A stretch of 64,000 nucleotides of DNA from Melittangium boletus DSM 14713 (GTDB taxonomy: Bacteria > Myxococcota > Myxococcia > Myxococcales > Myxococcaceae): assembly GCF_002305855.1 (NCBI RefSeq), contig NZ_CP022163.1:4092292-4156291 (forward strand), given 5' to 3'. Under the pieces are notes generated by a model that saw only the letters and a list, made by a program, of their open reading frames with translations, had not been told where the DNA came from and searched no databases. Each line of letters begins with the position of its first letter. The first letter of the stretch is position 1. Shown here one piece after another: positions 16,839 through 25,476 of the stretch. The position numbers and the translations under genes were made by a program.

Positions 16839-17434
16839 GGCGCCTTCTCGCTCGGGCCGATTCCGTGCCAGAGGATGTCCAGCAGACGCTCCAGCCAGGG
16901 ATCCTCCTCCTCGGAGAGAACCCGCTGGTTCGTCACATGCGCGAGGAAGTAGCGGTACTGCACTCCCGCCATGAAGAGGCCCGCCATCACCTTGGGATCT
17001 CCGCCCCGCAGGAGGTCCCGCTCCTGGGCGCGGCGGAACCAGTCCGTCGTCGCCTCGAAGGCGCGCGCGGGAGCGGGGTCGTCCTTGCCGCGCCACTCCT
17101 CGGGGGTGATGCCCGCCTCTCTCAAGACGGAGAAGGCCGGCACCATGCGCCGGAAGAAGCCATCAATGGTGTGGGCGAGTTCGCGCACCTGGGTGCGGAA
17201 GTCGCGTGCGTCGGGGCCCGCCTCCACCAGGGGGAGCCAGGGGGGCGCGCTGCCCACGGCGAAGGCCGCCTTGAGGAGCTCCCGTTTGCTGCCAAAGCGT
17301 TTGAGCAGCGCCGGCCCCGAGACGCCCAGGCGCGCGGCGATGGTCTCCGTGCTCACGGAGGCCCCATGCTCGATGAAGCACGCTCGCGCGGTTTCCAGAA
17401 TTTCCTCGTCCAGGACCTGCCGGGGACGCCCCAT
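16835..17434 (-). CDS. TetR-family transcriptional regulator
   Basis: The 199-residue protein has a TetR N-terminal helix-turn-helix (ILETARACFIEHGASVSTETIAARLGVSGPALLKRFGSKRELLKAAF, about 11-57) and a ligand-binding C-terminal domain of ordinary length with no recognisable ligand class. A perfect inverted repeat (GTTAGC-TATC-GCTAAC) lies 22 bp upstream of its ATG and is a likely autoregulatory operator. No gene starts just across that intergenic region, so its regulon cannot be read here. The protein is convergent with the MNIO partner gene and probably unrelated to it. Confidence 0.88.
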   Translation of the reverse strand: MGRPRQVLDEEILETARACFIEHGASVSTETIAARLGVSGPALLKRFGSKRELLKAAFAVGSAPPWLPLVEAGPDARDFRTQVRELAHTIDGFFRRMVPAFSVLREAGITPEEWRGKDDPAPARAFEATTDWFRRAQERDLLRGGDPKVMAGLFMAGVQYRYFLAHVTNQRVLSEEEDPWLERLLDILWHGIGPSEKAP

Positions 17435-17455
17435 GTAACCGCCCGCATGAATTGG

Positions 17456-17471
17456 TTAGCTATCGCTAACT
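17456..17471. promoter_or_regulatory. Candidate TetR operator (perfect inverted repeat)
   Basis: GTTAGC-TATC-GCTAAC, with 6-bp arms around a 4-bp centre, lies 22 bp upstream of the TetR gene start. It continues into a TAACTAACTAACT direct repeat. Position, symmetry and the A/T-richer setting in a GC-rich genome suggest a binding site for the adjacent regulator overlapping its promoter. Confidence 0.6.
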
Positions 17472-18124
17472 AACTAACTCCGAGACGGGTCTGGAATCAA
17501 GAGGGGTATCCCACCTCCTGGGGTGGATGAGGGGCGAGCGAGCAGGCCTCGGCTCTGGGAACTCCTCTGACAGGGTCACACCCCGTGGACCGTTTGTGAA
17601 GAAGGGTGTGGCCAACCTGACCGGGCCTGGAGGTCCGCGCCCCCCGCTCATCGGGAGGGAGAGACCGCTCCGGGACGAGATGCCGGCTCCAGACTTCCTG
17701 GAAATACGGTCCGCCCGTCTCCGGGCCGGGTAACTCTTACCGGATTACGGACGGGGCCCGTCCCCGAGTGCCTTGTAAGTGCCTGGAATAACACGAGGCA
17801 GCCGAGTCCCGGCGCTGGCACGCGGAATGCTCTAGTCCATCCTCGTCAGGTACACGGGTTGGGACGGGCGGGTTCGGGGTCGGGCGCGGTTGGGGATGGG
17901 CGGGCAGGTCGAGGGCGGCGGGTCAGGGGTTTCGGGGGGTTATGGGGGCAGGACCACTCGGGGGAGTGGGCAGTGGCAGGGTGAGACCGTCGGGGAGGGG
18001 CTGCTGGGGGCGGCTCCTCCCCGATTCTTTTGGCGGCGAGCACGAGCATTCAAATCATTTGAATGTTCGTGCATGCCTCGCCGATTCGCTGTGGCTTCGT
18101 GGGGTCCGGCTATGCTCGCCGCGC
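17472..18124. other. 653-bp region without a convincing gene; G-rich tract and palindromes
   Basis: The region holds short open frames but none with family-like sequence or good start context. It contains a 15-bp palindrome GGACGGG-G-CCCGTCC (17749-17763), a plus-strand G-run tract at about 17856-17960 with more than a dozen runs of three or more G separated by short spacers, and a 33-bp near-palindrome at 18040-18072. The promoter of the YdcF-like gene should lie at its right end. Confidence 0.5.
18040..18072. promoter_or_regulatory. 33-bp near-perfect palindrome upstream of the YdcF-like gene
   Basis: Sixteen-base arms (GCACGAGCATTCAAAT and ATTTGAATGTTCGTGC) surround a single C, with one mismatch. 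It ends about 52 bp before the start of the YdcF-like gene and is much more AT-rich than its setting. It could be an operator for a dimeric regulator, or a cruciform or hairpin. There is no U-tract, so it is not a typical intrinsic terminator. Confidence 0.55.
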
Positions 18125-18757
18125 ATGCCTCCACTCGCGCTCGGGAAGGGGCCGGGCCCGCTCCGGCGATGGTTCGTCGTGGGCCTGGGTGTGGCCACCT
18201 GCGGTCTGTTCGGTCTGACCTTCGTGGTGGACCGCTTTGGCCAGCGCGAGTCTTCTCTCCCGGCGGAGGTGGGCGTGGTGCTCGGCGCGCGGGTGCTGCC
18301 CGGCGGCGTGCCCTCGCCCGCGCTGCGCGCGCGCATCGAGAAGGCGGTGGACCTCTACCACCGGGGCCTTGTGTCCCGGCTGCTCTTCTCCGGGGGCGTG
18401 GGGACCCATCCTCCCTCGGAGGCCCAGGTCATGCGCGACGTGGCGGTGCGGCTCGGGGTTCCCGCCGAGGCCTGTCTCCTGGAGGAACAGAGCCATTCCA
18501 CCGAGCAGAACGCGCGCTTCTCCACGCGGCTGCTGCGTGAACTGGGCGTCCATCGCGTGGTGGTGGTGTCTGATCCGTACCACCTGCTGCGGGCCCGCCA
18601 GTATTTCCGGCTGGAGGGCTTCGAGGTGTCCACGAGCCCCGCGCTCCTCAGTGAGCGTCACCTGAGCGCGCCGGATCGCTTCTACTGGACGGTGCGCGAG
18701 GCGATCGCGCTCCTGGTGCACCCCCGCGTGCTCCTCGCCCGGGCTCCCGCCGGGTAG
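18125..18757 (+). CDS. YdcF/SanA-like (DUF218) membrane-anchored protein
   Basis: This 210-residue protein has one N-terminal transmembrane helix (about 13-33) and a DUF218/YdcF domain. The family signatures are VVLGARVLPGGVPSPALRARI, LLFSGGVG, SEAQVMRDVAVRLGVP, EEQSHSTEQNARF and VVVVSDPYHLLRA. YdcF/SanA proteins act at the envelope; SanA has been linked to vancomycin resistance in E. coli, but the biochemical activity of the family is poorly defined. The start at 18125 puts the transmembrane segment at the expected distance; no strong ribosome binding site is visible. The family call is secure; the role is not. Confidence 0.85.
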   Translation: MPPLALGKGPGPLRRWFVVGLGVATCGLFGLTFVVDRFGQRESSLPAEVGVVLGARVLPGGVPSPALRARIEKAVDLYHRGLVSRLLFSGGVGTHPPSEAQVMRDVAVRLGVPAEACLLEEQSHSTEQNARFSTRLLRELGVHRVVVVSDPYHLLRARQYFRLEGFEVSTSPALLSERHLSAPDRFYWTVREAIALLVHPRVLLARAPAG

Positions 18758-18812
18758 GTCATTCTTGGTCCGGGGTTGTCTCCTGGGGGTGAAGCCAGTT
18801 AGCTCTTATCCC

Positions 18813-19976
18813 ATGTCCCGGAAACCGCCCCACGCGCTGGTCCGGCTCGCCTTCCAGGTCGAGCACCACGTCGAGTCCTGGAGTTGGCGCGTGCGGCGCA
18901 AGCTGCGTCTGGCGCGTCCACCGCGCATCCTCCCCTACCGGGGCTATGGAACCCCGGGCAAGAGCGTCATCAAGGCGCGCGTGCTCGAGGATCGCAAGGT
19001 GCGTCCGCCCTGGAGGCGCTACACGCTGCTGGGCAGCGCCATCGCGTCGTGGAAGCGCTACATGACGGTGGAGATTCCCCATGCGCGCGTGGTGGCGCGC
19101 TGGGGCGACCGGACATGGGAGGGCACCACCGACGAGGAGGGCTTCCTCGAGCTGTGGGTGGAGCCGCCCGCGGGGGTGCGCTCGGGCTGGCACGAGGTGG
19201 AGCTGGAGCTCGTGTCGCCCTCGCCCAAGGGAGTGCCCCGCGTGCGCGCGCCCGTGCTGGTGGCGGGCAGCGAGGCGGAGGTCGGCGTCATCAGCGACAT
19301 CGACGACACCGTCATCGTCACGCACGTCACCAACTTCCTCAAGCGCACCTGGACGCTCTTCCTCACCGAGCACCGCACGCGTCTGCCCTTCGAGGGTGTG
19401 GACGCCTTCTACGAGGCGCTGCGGCAGGGGCGCACCGGCTCGGCGGGCAACCCCATCTTCTATGTGTCCTCCAGCCCGTGGAACCTCTACGAGCACCTGG
19501 ATGAATTCCTCGGGCTGCACCGGATTCCGGCGGGGCCGCTGCTCCTGCGCGACTGGGGCCTGAGCCGCACCGGCTTCGCGCCCGGCGGCGGACATGGGCA
19601 CAAGCTGGAGAAGATCCGCGGATTGATGGAGACCCTGGCCCCGCTGCCCTTCCTGCTCATCGGGGACAGCGGACAGGAGGACGCCGAGCACTACCGCACC
19701 ATCGTGAACGAGTTCCCCGGCCGCATCCGCTGCGTCTACATCCGCAATGTGTGGCATCGCCCGGGCCGCGAGCGGGAGCTGGAGCGCATCGCCGAGGAGA
19801 TCCGCGCCGGCGGCAGTCAGATGCTCACCGTGGACGACACCGTGACGGCCGCCCGCCACGCCGCGAGCCAGGGGTGGATCCGCTGGCAGGAGGTGGCCGA
19901 GGTCCAGGCCCACCAGCGGCAGGACACCGAGGCCCGGGGCCTGTTGGACGCGCTCGACCGCGAACCGTCGGCCTGA
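18813..19976 (+). CDS. App1-like phosphatidate phosphatase domain protein (DUF2183)
   Basis: The 387-residue protein has a beta-rich N-terminal half (about 50-150) followed by the App1 catalytic domain. DIDDT at 162-166 (the DxDxT nucleophile motif of HAD phosphatases) is followed by THVTNFLKR, YVSSSPWNLYEHLDEFL, a GHKLEKI Lys motif and LLIGDSGQEDAEHY, which completes the HAD metal site. Yeast App1 dephosphorylates phosphatidic acid; the bacterial substrate is not established. No signal peptide or membrane segment is visible. The gene begins 55 bp after the YdcF-like gene and may share its transcript, suggesting an envelope or lipid role. It is convergent with the Cys-rich repeat gene. Confidence 0.88.
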   Translation: MSRKPPHALVRLAFQVEHHVESWSWRVRRKLRLARPPRILPYRGYGTPGKSVIKARVLEDRKVRPPWRRYTLLGSAIASWKRYMTVEIPHARVVARWGDRTWEGTTDEEGFLELWVEPPAGVRSGWHEVELELVSPSPKGVPRVRAPVLVAGSEAEVGVISDIDDTVIVTHVTNFLKRTWTLFLTEHRTRLPFEGVDAFYEALRQGRTGSAGNPIFYVSSSPWNLYEHLDEFLGLHRIPAGPLLLRDWGLSRTGFAPGGGHGHKLEKIRGLMETLAPLPFLLIGDSGQEDAEHYRTIVNEFPGRIRCVYIRNVWHRPGRERELERIAEEIRAGGSQMLTVDDTVTAARHAASQGWIRWQEVAEVQAHQRQDTEARGLLDALDREPSA

Positions 19977-19988
19977 GCCCCCGGTGCG

Positions 19989-22127
19989 CTACCGGGGGGC
20001 GTGGGCGCCGTGCTCGGAGATGCGCAGGGTGTAGCGGATGGGCGCGCCCCGGTCGCTCCGGGCCATGCCGTCCACCACCACGAGCACCGTCTGCCCCTTC
20101 TCCAAAGTGAGCTTCACCGACGCGGCGCCCGCCTGGCCCGAGCCCTGGCTCGCCGCGCAGGCCAGCTCCCGGCCCCGGCAGCCCGTCAGCACGTACAGCG
20201 CGTTGGCGTCGCTGCCCTGCGTGTCGAAGACGAAGGTGCCCGCGCGGGGCGCCGTCCACAGGTGTCCCCGGTCCGGTTGCAGGAGCGCGCCGCACGTGCC
20301 CTGGAAGCCGTCCCCCGAGTGCACCGTGTCTCCCTGGTACGTCACGGGCAAGGCGCTGCCCAGGTTCACGTCCGAGCATCCCCTCCCGTCGCACAGGGGC
20401 TCGGCCTGGCAGTCCGTGTCCGCGCAGTCCACCCACCGGTCCCCGTCGTTGTCCGCGCCGTCGAAGCAGCTGCCCGCCTCGGTGGGGGTCCGCTCGTGGA
20501 TGTGCAGCTCGAAGTCGCCCGAGCTGAAGTCCCCGCTCCGGGGCGAGTCCACGATGACCAGCACCCGCTGTCCCGCCGTCAGGCTCACCGCCACCCGCGC
20601 GCCGCCCCCGTAGCTGATGCCGGAGGTGGCGCACGCGAGTTCCTCGCCCAGGCAGTCCTCGCGCCGCACGCTCACCAGGGTGCGCATCGCCGAGCGCGCC
20701 GTGTCGAAGGTGAAGACGCCCGCGTGGGGCGCCCTCCAGGCGTAGGACCGGTCCGGCGCGCCCTGTCCCCCGCAGGAGGCCAGGTGGTCATCCCGGACAT
20801 TCGCCGTGCTGCCCTTGAGGCTCACGGGCAGGGTGCTGCCCAGGTCCTGGTCCATGCACACCGGCTGGGGTTGGTAGCACACGTTGGCCACGCCGCCGCC
20901 GCCACACGACTCGCCCGCGGCGCAGGTGCCGCACTCGATCGTTCCTCCGCACCCGTCCGACACGGTGCCGCACGTCCTTCCCAGCTGGCCACACGTGTAC
21001 GGCCGGCACGTGGTTGAAGCGCACACGTTGGCCACGCCGCCGCCCCCGCAGGTCGCGCCGCCCGAGCAGGTGCCGCACTCGAGAATCCCCCCGCACCCGT
21101 CCGGCACGAGGCCACAGTTCTTGCCCAGCTCGGCGCACGTGTCGGGCTGGCACTGCGCGCTGCCGCAGACGTTGGCCACGCCGCCGCCCCCGCACGTGTC
21201 ATGCCCGTAGCACGCGCCACAGTCGAGCAGCCCGCCACAGCCGTTGGACACGAGGCCGCAATTCTTGCCCAGGGCCACGCACGTGGTGGGGTTGCACGAG
21301 GCTGGGCCGCAGGTGTTGGGCGCCGGGCCGCCGCCGCACGTCGAGTCCCCCGGGCAGGTGCCACAATCCAGCAGGGTCTCTTCACATCCATCCGGGAGCA
21401 GGCCGCACTCCTGGCCCATGCTCGAGCAGGTGACGGGCATGCACGGCGGTTTGCCACACACATTGGGCACGCCCCCCGCGCCGCACGTCATGTCGCTCGC
21501 GCACGTGCCGCACTCGAGCGTCCCGCCACAGCCATCCGAGATGCTGCCGCAATTCTTGCCCAGGGCCGCGCACGTGGTGGGCGTGCAGGTGGCGGGGCCA
21601 CACACGTTGGGGGAACCGCCACCGCCGCAGGTTTCCCCATCGGGGCAGGTGCCGCACTCGAGCGTCCCGGCGCAATCATCCGAGACGGTGCCGCAATTCT
21701 TTCCCCGGGCCTCGCAGGTGGTGGGGGTGCAGGGCGTGCGGCCACAGACGTAGGGCGTGCCGCCGCCGCCGCAGGTGTCGGGGGGATGGCAGATGCCGCA
21801 CCGCAGGTGTCCGCCGCAGCCGTCTGGAATGTCGCCGCAGTGGGCTCCGAGCGATTCACAGGTGGAGGGGGTGCAGGGCGCCAGGCCGCACACATTGGGC
21901 CGGCCGCCACCCCCACACGTCTCCCCCACGCGGCAGGTGCCACAATGCAGCACGCCCCCACAGCCGTCGATGGCCGTGCCGCAATCCAGTCCCTGCTCCG
22001 CGCAGGAGAGGGCCTGGCAGCCAGAGCCCTGGGCGAGGACGTCCAGGGAATTCCACCTGCCATCACATGACAGCCACACCACCACGAGGCACATCCACGC
22101 CCGTCCGACGCCCCATCGGTTGCCCAT
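19989..22127 (-). CDS. Secreted Cys-rich protein with eight tandem ~47-aa repeats and two beta-sandwich-like domains
   Basis: This 712-residue protein starts with an export signal (basic leader, then CLVVVWLSC; possibly a lipoprotein although the lipobox is weak). Residues 37-417 are eight tandem units of 46-48 residues following C-x2-x-TC-x5-CG-x3-DGCGG-x-L-x-CG-x-C-x4-TCGGGG-x-x-N-x-CG, about eight Cys each and probably disulphide-bonded. The C-terminal part has two similar domains (LGSTLPVSLKG... and LGSALPVTYQG...) separated by CFDGADNDGDRWVDCADTDC, a Ca-binding-like motif common in myxobacterial surface proteins. ATG 22127 was preferred over the upstream 22163 because GGAAGG precedes it. 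Adhesion or matrix function is possible but not shown. Confidence 0.75.
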   Translation of the reverse strand: MGNRWGVGRAWMCLVVVWLSCDGRWNSLDVLAQGSGCQALSCAEQGLDCGTAIDGCGGVLHCGTCRVGETCGGGGRPNVCGLAPCTPSTCESLGAHCGDIPDGCGGHLRCGICHPPDTCGGGGTPYVCGRTPCTPTTCEARGKNCGTVSDDCAGTLECGTCPDGETCGGGGSPNVCGPATCTPTTCAALGKNCGSISDGCGGTLECGTCASDMTCGAGGVPNVCGKPPCMPVTCSSMGQECGLLPDGCEETLLDCGTCPGDSTCGGGPAPNTCGPASCNPTTCVALGKNCGLVSNGCGGLLDCGACYGHDTCGGGGVANVCGSAQCQPDTCAELGKNCGLVPDGCGGILECGTCSGGATCGGGGVANVCASTTCRPYTCGQLGRTCGTVSDGCGGTIECGTCAAGESCGGGGVANVCYQPQPVCMDQDLGSTLPVSLKGSTANVRDDHLASCGGQGAPDRSYAWRAPHAGVFTFDTARSAMRTLVSVRREDCLGEELACATSGISYGGGARVAVSLTAGQRVLVIVDSPRSGDFSSGDFELHIHERTPTEAGSCFDGADNDGDRWVDCADTDCQAEPLCDGRGCSDVNLGSALPVTYQGDTVHSGDGFQGTCGALLQPDRGHLWTAPRAGTFVFDTQGSDANALYVLTGCRGRELACAASQGSGQAGAASVKLTLEKGQTVLVVVDGMARSDRGAPIRYTLRISEHGAHAPR
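20877..22019 (-). repeat. Eight tandem ~140-bp coding repeats (Cys-rich module)
   Basis: The repeat array of the Cys-rich protein. Units 1-8 differ by substitutions only and keep the Cys spacing. Unit 5 varies most (CEETLLDCG in place of CGGxLxCG). The array is a possible site of length variation by recombination. Confidence 0.8.
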
Positions 22128-22352
22128 TACCCGACCTTCCACCCGGCTGAGCGAGTGGTCCATGGGGTCTCAGGATGGGACTCGTGTCCGGGATGCGGAA
22201 GGGCGGCCGGGGCGACGACGCCCGATGGTGAACGGAGCGGCGTGCCCGCTGGGGACAGGAAGTGGGCCGGTATCCAACGCCCGCTTGGTCTGGGGGCCAT
22301 GGTTCCTGTCCGGGGCTGGGAACGCCACCTTTGGAGGGGGGGTTGTGGGGTG

Positions 22353-24653
22353 ATGGAGGGGGAAGGGAAACGATCGATGCGGCCGTGGACGTTCGCCCGG
22401 CGAATCGCGGTGGGCTTCGCCGTCCTGCTGACGGTGGCGGGAGCCATCGCGGGAAGCACCGCGCTCGCCCTGCGGACGCTCACCCACAGCGGCACGGACG
22501 CGGCGATTCTCCGCCAGGGATTGAGATTGGCGGAGGTGGAGCGGTTGCGCCGGGCCTTCAGCGAAAAGCTCGCGAGCCAACGGGGCTACTCCCTGACGGG
22601 CAACGCTTCCTTCGTGGCCGAGGCCAACCTGGCCCGGGGTCAGTTCCTGGGGACCCTGGATGACTTGCGCGCACGTCCCCGGACATCCGACGAGGCCCAG
22701 GCCCTGGAGGCCGTGGCCCGTGCGGAGGCGGAGCATCAGCTCGCCATGCAGCGGCTGAACGAGGCTCGGGAGAGTGGGGGAGAGATGCCCCAGGAGTGGG
22801 ACGCGGTGTACAGGCGGGCCACCGATGCGCGCGACCAGACGCAGGAGTCGCTCGAGGGGCTGTCCTGGCTCACGCGCCAGCAACTCAACGAGGACGCCTC
22901 TCGGGCCCGGATGGTGGACCATCAGGTCTTCTGGCTCGTGCTCGCCGCGGCGACGCTCGGCCTGCTGATGGCGGCGGGACTGGCGGGCGTGCTGACGCGG
23001 GGCTTGTGGCCCCTGCACCGGGAAGCCCGGGTGAGCCAGGCGCGCTTCCGGCTGCTGGTGGAGGGGGTGAAGGACTATGCGCTGTACCTGCTGGACACCG
23101 AGGGGCGCGTGGCGAGCTGGAATCCGGGCGCCGAGCGCATCCAGGGCTGGTCGGCCGGGGAGATCATCGGCCGGCCCGGCGCGCTGCTCTACCCGCCCGA
23201 GGCGATGGCGGATGGCACCCCCCTGCGCGAACGGGAGCGGGCCGAGCGCGAGGGGCGGCTGGAGTCGGAGGGCGTGCGGATCCACAAGGATGGCACGCGC
23301 TTCTGGGCCGAGTCGCTGCTCACCCCGCTGAAGGACGCGAGCGGACGACTCGAGGGATTCGCGGTCCTCACCCGCGACATCTCCGAGCGCAAACGCCTGG
23401 AGAGCGGCCAACGCCTGCTCGTCGAGGCCGAGGGGGTCTTCCACGCCGAGAAGGATCCGGAGCAGGCGGTGGCGGGGCTGCCGCGGCTGCTCGTTCCGGA
23501 GCTCGCCGATGGCTGCCTCCTGGGGCTGGTGTCCACCCGGGGAGGGCTCGAACCGCTCGCGGTGGCCCATGTGTCTCCGGAGAAGGAGGCCCTGCTGTGG
23601 GAGCTGCTGCGCCTGCCGGTGCCTCCTCCCAGGGAGGTGGCGGGGATGCGCCATGTGCTCCGCACGGGGGCGTCCGAGCTCTTCACCGAGGTCACTCCCC
23701 GGGTCCTGCTGCGGATGGCGCCCGACGCCGGGCACCTGTCGATCCTCCAGCGGCTGGGGGTGGTCTCCATGCTCACGGTGCCGCTGCGCGCGGGAGGCAA
23801 GACGCTGGGCGTGTTGGCGCTGGTGTCACAGCGGGCCGAGCGCCGCTTCACCCTCACGGATCAGGTCTTCGTGGAGGAGCTGGCGGGCCGGGCGGCGCTG
23901 GCGCTGGAGAATGGGCGGCTCTTGCGCGAGGCCCAGGCGGCGCTGGAGCTCATCGGCGTGGCGGCGCATGACCTGGGCAATCCCCTCCAGGCGTTGCAGC
24001 TCATGTTGGGCAAGTTGAGGCGCCTGCCACCCACGGAGCCGGAGGCCCTGCGCGAGGGATTGACCCGGGCGGTGCGCCACACCCAGCGGCTGGGCCGGTT
24101 GCTGCTCAACTTGTTGGACCTGTCGCGGCTGTCCTCGGGTCGGTTGGAGCTGGAGCTGGGAGAGGTGAACCTGGCCGAGCTGGTGCGCGAGGCGGCGGTG
24201 CGCCACGCGGAGCAGTCGGAGGAGGTAGGCAGCCCGCTCGTGCTTCGGGTGGAGGAGGTGGTGGGGCAGTGGGACAAGCTGCGGCTGGAGCGGGTGCTGA
24301 CCAACCTGCTGTCCAACGCCTTCAAGTACGGCAAGGGGCACCCCATCGAGCTGACCGTGGAGCGGACCGGGGAAGGGGCTCGTCTGAGCGTGAGGGATCA
24401 CGGCCCGGGCATCCCGAGGGATCAGCAGCTCACCATCTTCGAGCGCTTCTCCAAGGCGCCCTCGGTGGGAGAGCGGAAGGAAGGCTTCGGGCTGGGCCTC
24501 TACATCGTGCGGCAGCTCGTGGAGGCGCACGGCGGCGATGTCCGGGTGGAGAGCGCCTGGGGGGAGGGGGCGGCGTTCATTGTTGAACTGCCCTTGCGCG
24601 CGATGCGTCTGGAACTGGATGCAGACCCCGCCCCGCCGGGCTCGATGCACTAG
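22353..24653 (+). CDS. Membrane sensor histidine kinase with PAS and GAF domains
   Basis: The 766-residue protein has a transmembrane helix (about 18-40), a periplasmic four-helix-like sensor region (about 45-185, CHASE3-like), a second transmembrane helix (about 190-213) and a PAS domain (about 230-350, DYALYLLDTEGRVASWNPGAERIQGWSAGEI). A GAF domain (about 365-525) and HisKA follow, with the H-box His539 in VAAHDLGNPLQ, then HATPase_c with N (LTNLLSNAFKYGKG), G1 (DHGPGI) and G2 (GFGLGLYIV) boxes. The site HDLGNP departs slightly from the usual HELRNP. ATG 22377 is an alternative start 24 bp downstream. There is no receiver domain; a single-domain response regulator lies 4 kb away but a pairing is unproven. 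Confidence 0.9.
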   Translation: MEGEGKRSMRPWTFARRIAVGFAVLLTVAGAIAGSTALALRTLTHSGTDAAILRQGLRLAEVERLRRAFSEKLASQRGYSLTGNASFVAEANLARGQFLGTLDDLRARPRTSDEAQALEAVARAEAEHQLAMQRLNEARESGGEMPQEWDAVYRRATDARDQTQESLEGLSWLTRQQLNEDASRARMVDHQVFWLVLAAATLGLLMAAGLAGVLTRGLWPLHREARVSQARFRLLVEGVKDYALYLLDTEGRVASWNPGAERIQGWSAGEIIGRPGALLYPPEAMADGTPLRERERAEREGRLESEGVRIHKDGTRFWAESLLTPLKDASGRLEGFAVLTRDISERKRLESGQRLLVEAEGVFHAEKDPEQAVAGLPRLLVPELADGCLLGLVSTRGGLEPLAVAHVSPEKEALLWELLRLPVPPPREVAGMRHVLRTGASELFTEVTPRVLLRMAPDAGHLSILQRLGVVSMLTVPLRAGGKTLGVLALVSQRAERRFTLTDQVFVEELAGRAALALENGRLLREAQAALELIGVAAHDLGNPLQALQLMLGKLRRLPPTEPEALREGLTRAVRHTQRLGRLLLNLLDLSRLSSGRLELELGEVNLAELVREAAVRHAEQSEEVGSPLVLRVEEVVGQWDKLRLERVLTNLLSNAFKYGKGHPIELTVERTGEGARLSVRDHGPGIPRDQQLTIFERFSKAPSVGERKEGFGLGLYIVRQLVEAHGGDVRVESAWGEGAAFIVELPLRAMRLELDADPAPPGSMH

Positions 24654-24710
24654 GTGGGTTGATCGGTCAGGGAGGATCGGAAACCGTGGGCGCGAGCACG
24701 AGGTGCATCC

Positions 24711-25463
24711 ATGGTGAAATTGGCCCTGTTGGGAGAGTCCTTTCCGTCGCAGTTGCGTGAGAATCCGCAGGCGCTTCGGGATGTGCAGGTGGTGTGGTCT
24801 GGAACGTCGCTCGAGGCCTTCAAGAACGAAGTGCCGGAGATGAGGCCGGACGTGCTGGCCCTGGACTTCCTGGAACTCAATGCCGTGGACACGGGCGTCA
24901 TCCCGTCGCTGTTGGAGCGCGCGCGGGCCAGGCACGCCATCGTGACGTACCGGTTCGCGCGGCGCGGGGTGTTGCAGCAGTACCCGGCGGGCAAGGTGCG
25001 GCTGCTGCAGGGGCCCATCTCGCTGTCGCTCTTGCGCGCGCACGTGCACCTGGCGGTGCTGGACGATGTGCTGCAGCCCCAGCCGGTGCGGCCCCCCGTG
25101 AATCCGGCGCCGACGCCCCCGGTGGCCGCGCAGCCGGTGTCGCCCATGCAGTTGGGAGCGCCGGGAGGCGCCACGCTGGCCACGGTGACGGTGCCGGCCG
25201 TCCCGAAGCCGCCGCGCTACACCCAGGAGCAACTGGGCACGTTGCTCGAGTACTCCAGCTCGGTGCGATGCGAGTGCCCCAACCACTTGTCACAGATCGT
25301 GGCGGGCCTGCAGGCCTTCGAGGAGTACTCGAAGCAGTGCGAGAACCGCGACGACGCGGACCGGCAGGTGCACGCGATGCTCTACCGGTACACGGCGGGC
25401 GCGCGCGCGGTGATGGAGGAAGCGCTCGACGCGCTGGTGAAGCACGAGAACATCCAGCTGTGA
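24711..25463 (+). CDS. Pseudo-receiver protein with C-terminal helical domain (unknown)
   Basis: This 250-residue protein has an N-terminal alpha/beta region (1-118) with response-regulator topology: VKLALLGES, then RPDVLALDFLEL with an Asp at the phospho-acceptor position, ARHAIVTYRFA, and VRLLQGPIS where the conserved Lys would be. The acidic pair after strand 1 and the Lys are missing, so it is probably a pseudo-receiver. A Pro/Val/Ala linker (120-170) leads to a helical domain with CECPNHLSQIVAGLQAFEEYSKQC. It follows the histidine kinase by 57 bp and may be its partner by protein contact instead of phosphotransfer; that is inference. I do not recognise the C-terminal domain. Confidence 0.6.
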   Translation: MVKLALLGESFPSQLRENPQALRDVQVVWSGTSLEAFKNEVPEMRPDVLALDFLELNAVDTGVIPSLLERARARHAIVTYRFARRGVLQQYPAGKVRLLQGPISLSLLRAHVHLAVLDDVLQPQPVRPPVNPAPTPPVAAQPVSPMQLGAPGGATLATVTVPAVPKPPRYTQEQLGTLLEYSSSVRCECPNHLSQIVAGLQAFEEYSKQCENRDDADRQVHAMLYRYTAGARAVMEEALDALVKHENIQL

Positions 25464-25476
25464 GGACCAGACGGCC

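Noticed and set aside
17527..17733. A 68-codon frame in the TetR-YdcF intergenic region
   Set aside because: No ribosome binding site, no domain, Pro/Arg/Gly-rich; typical random frame in GC-rich DNA.
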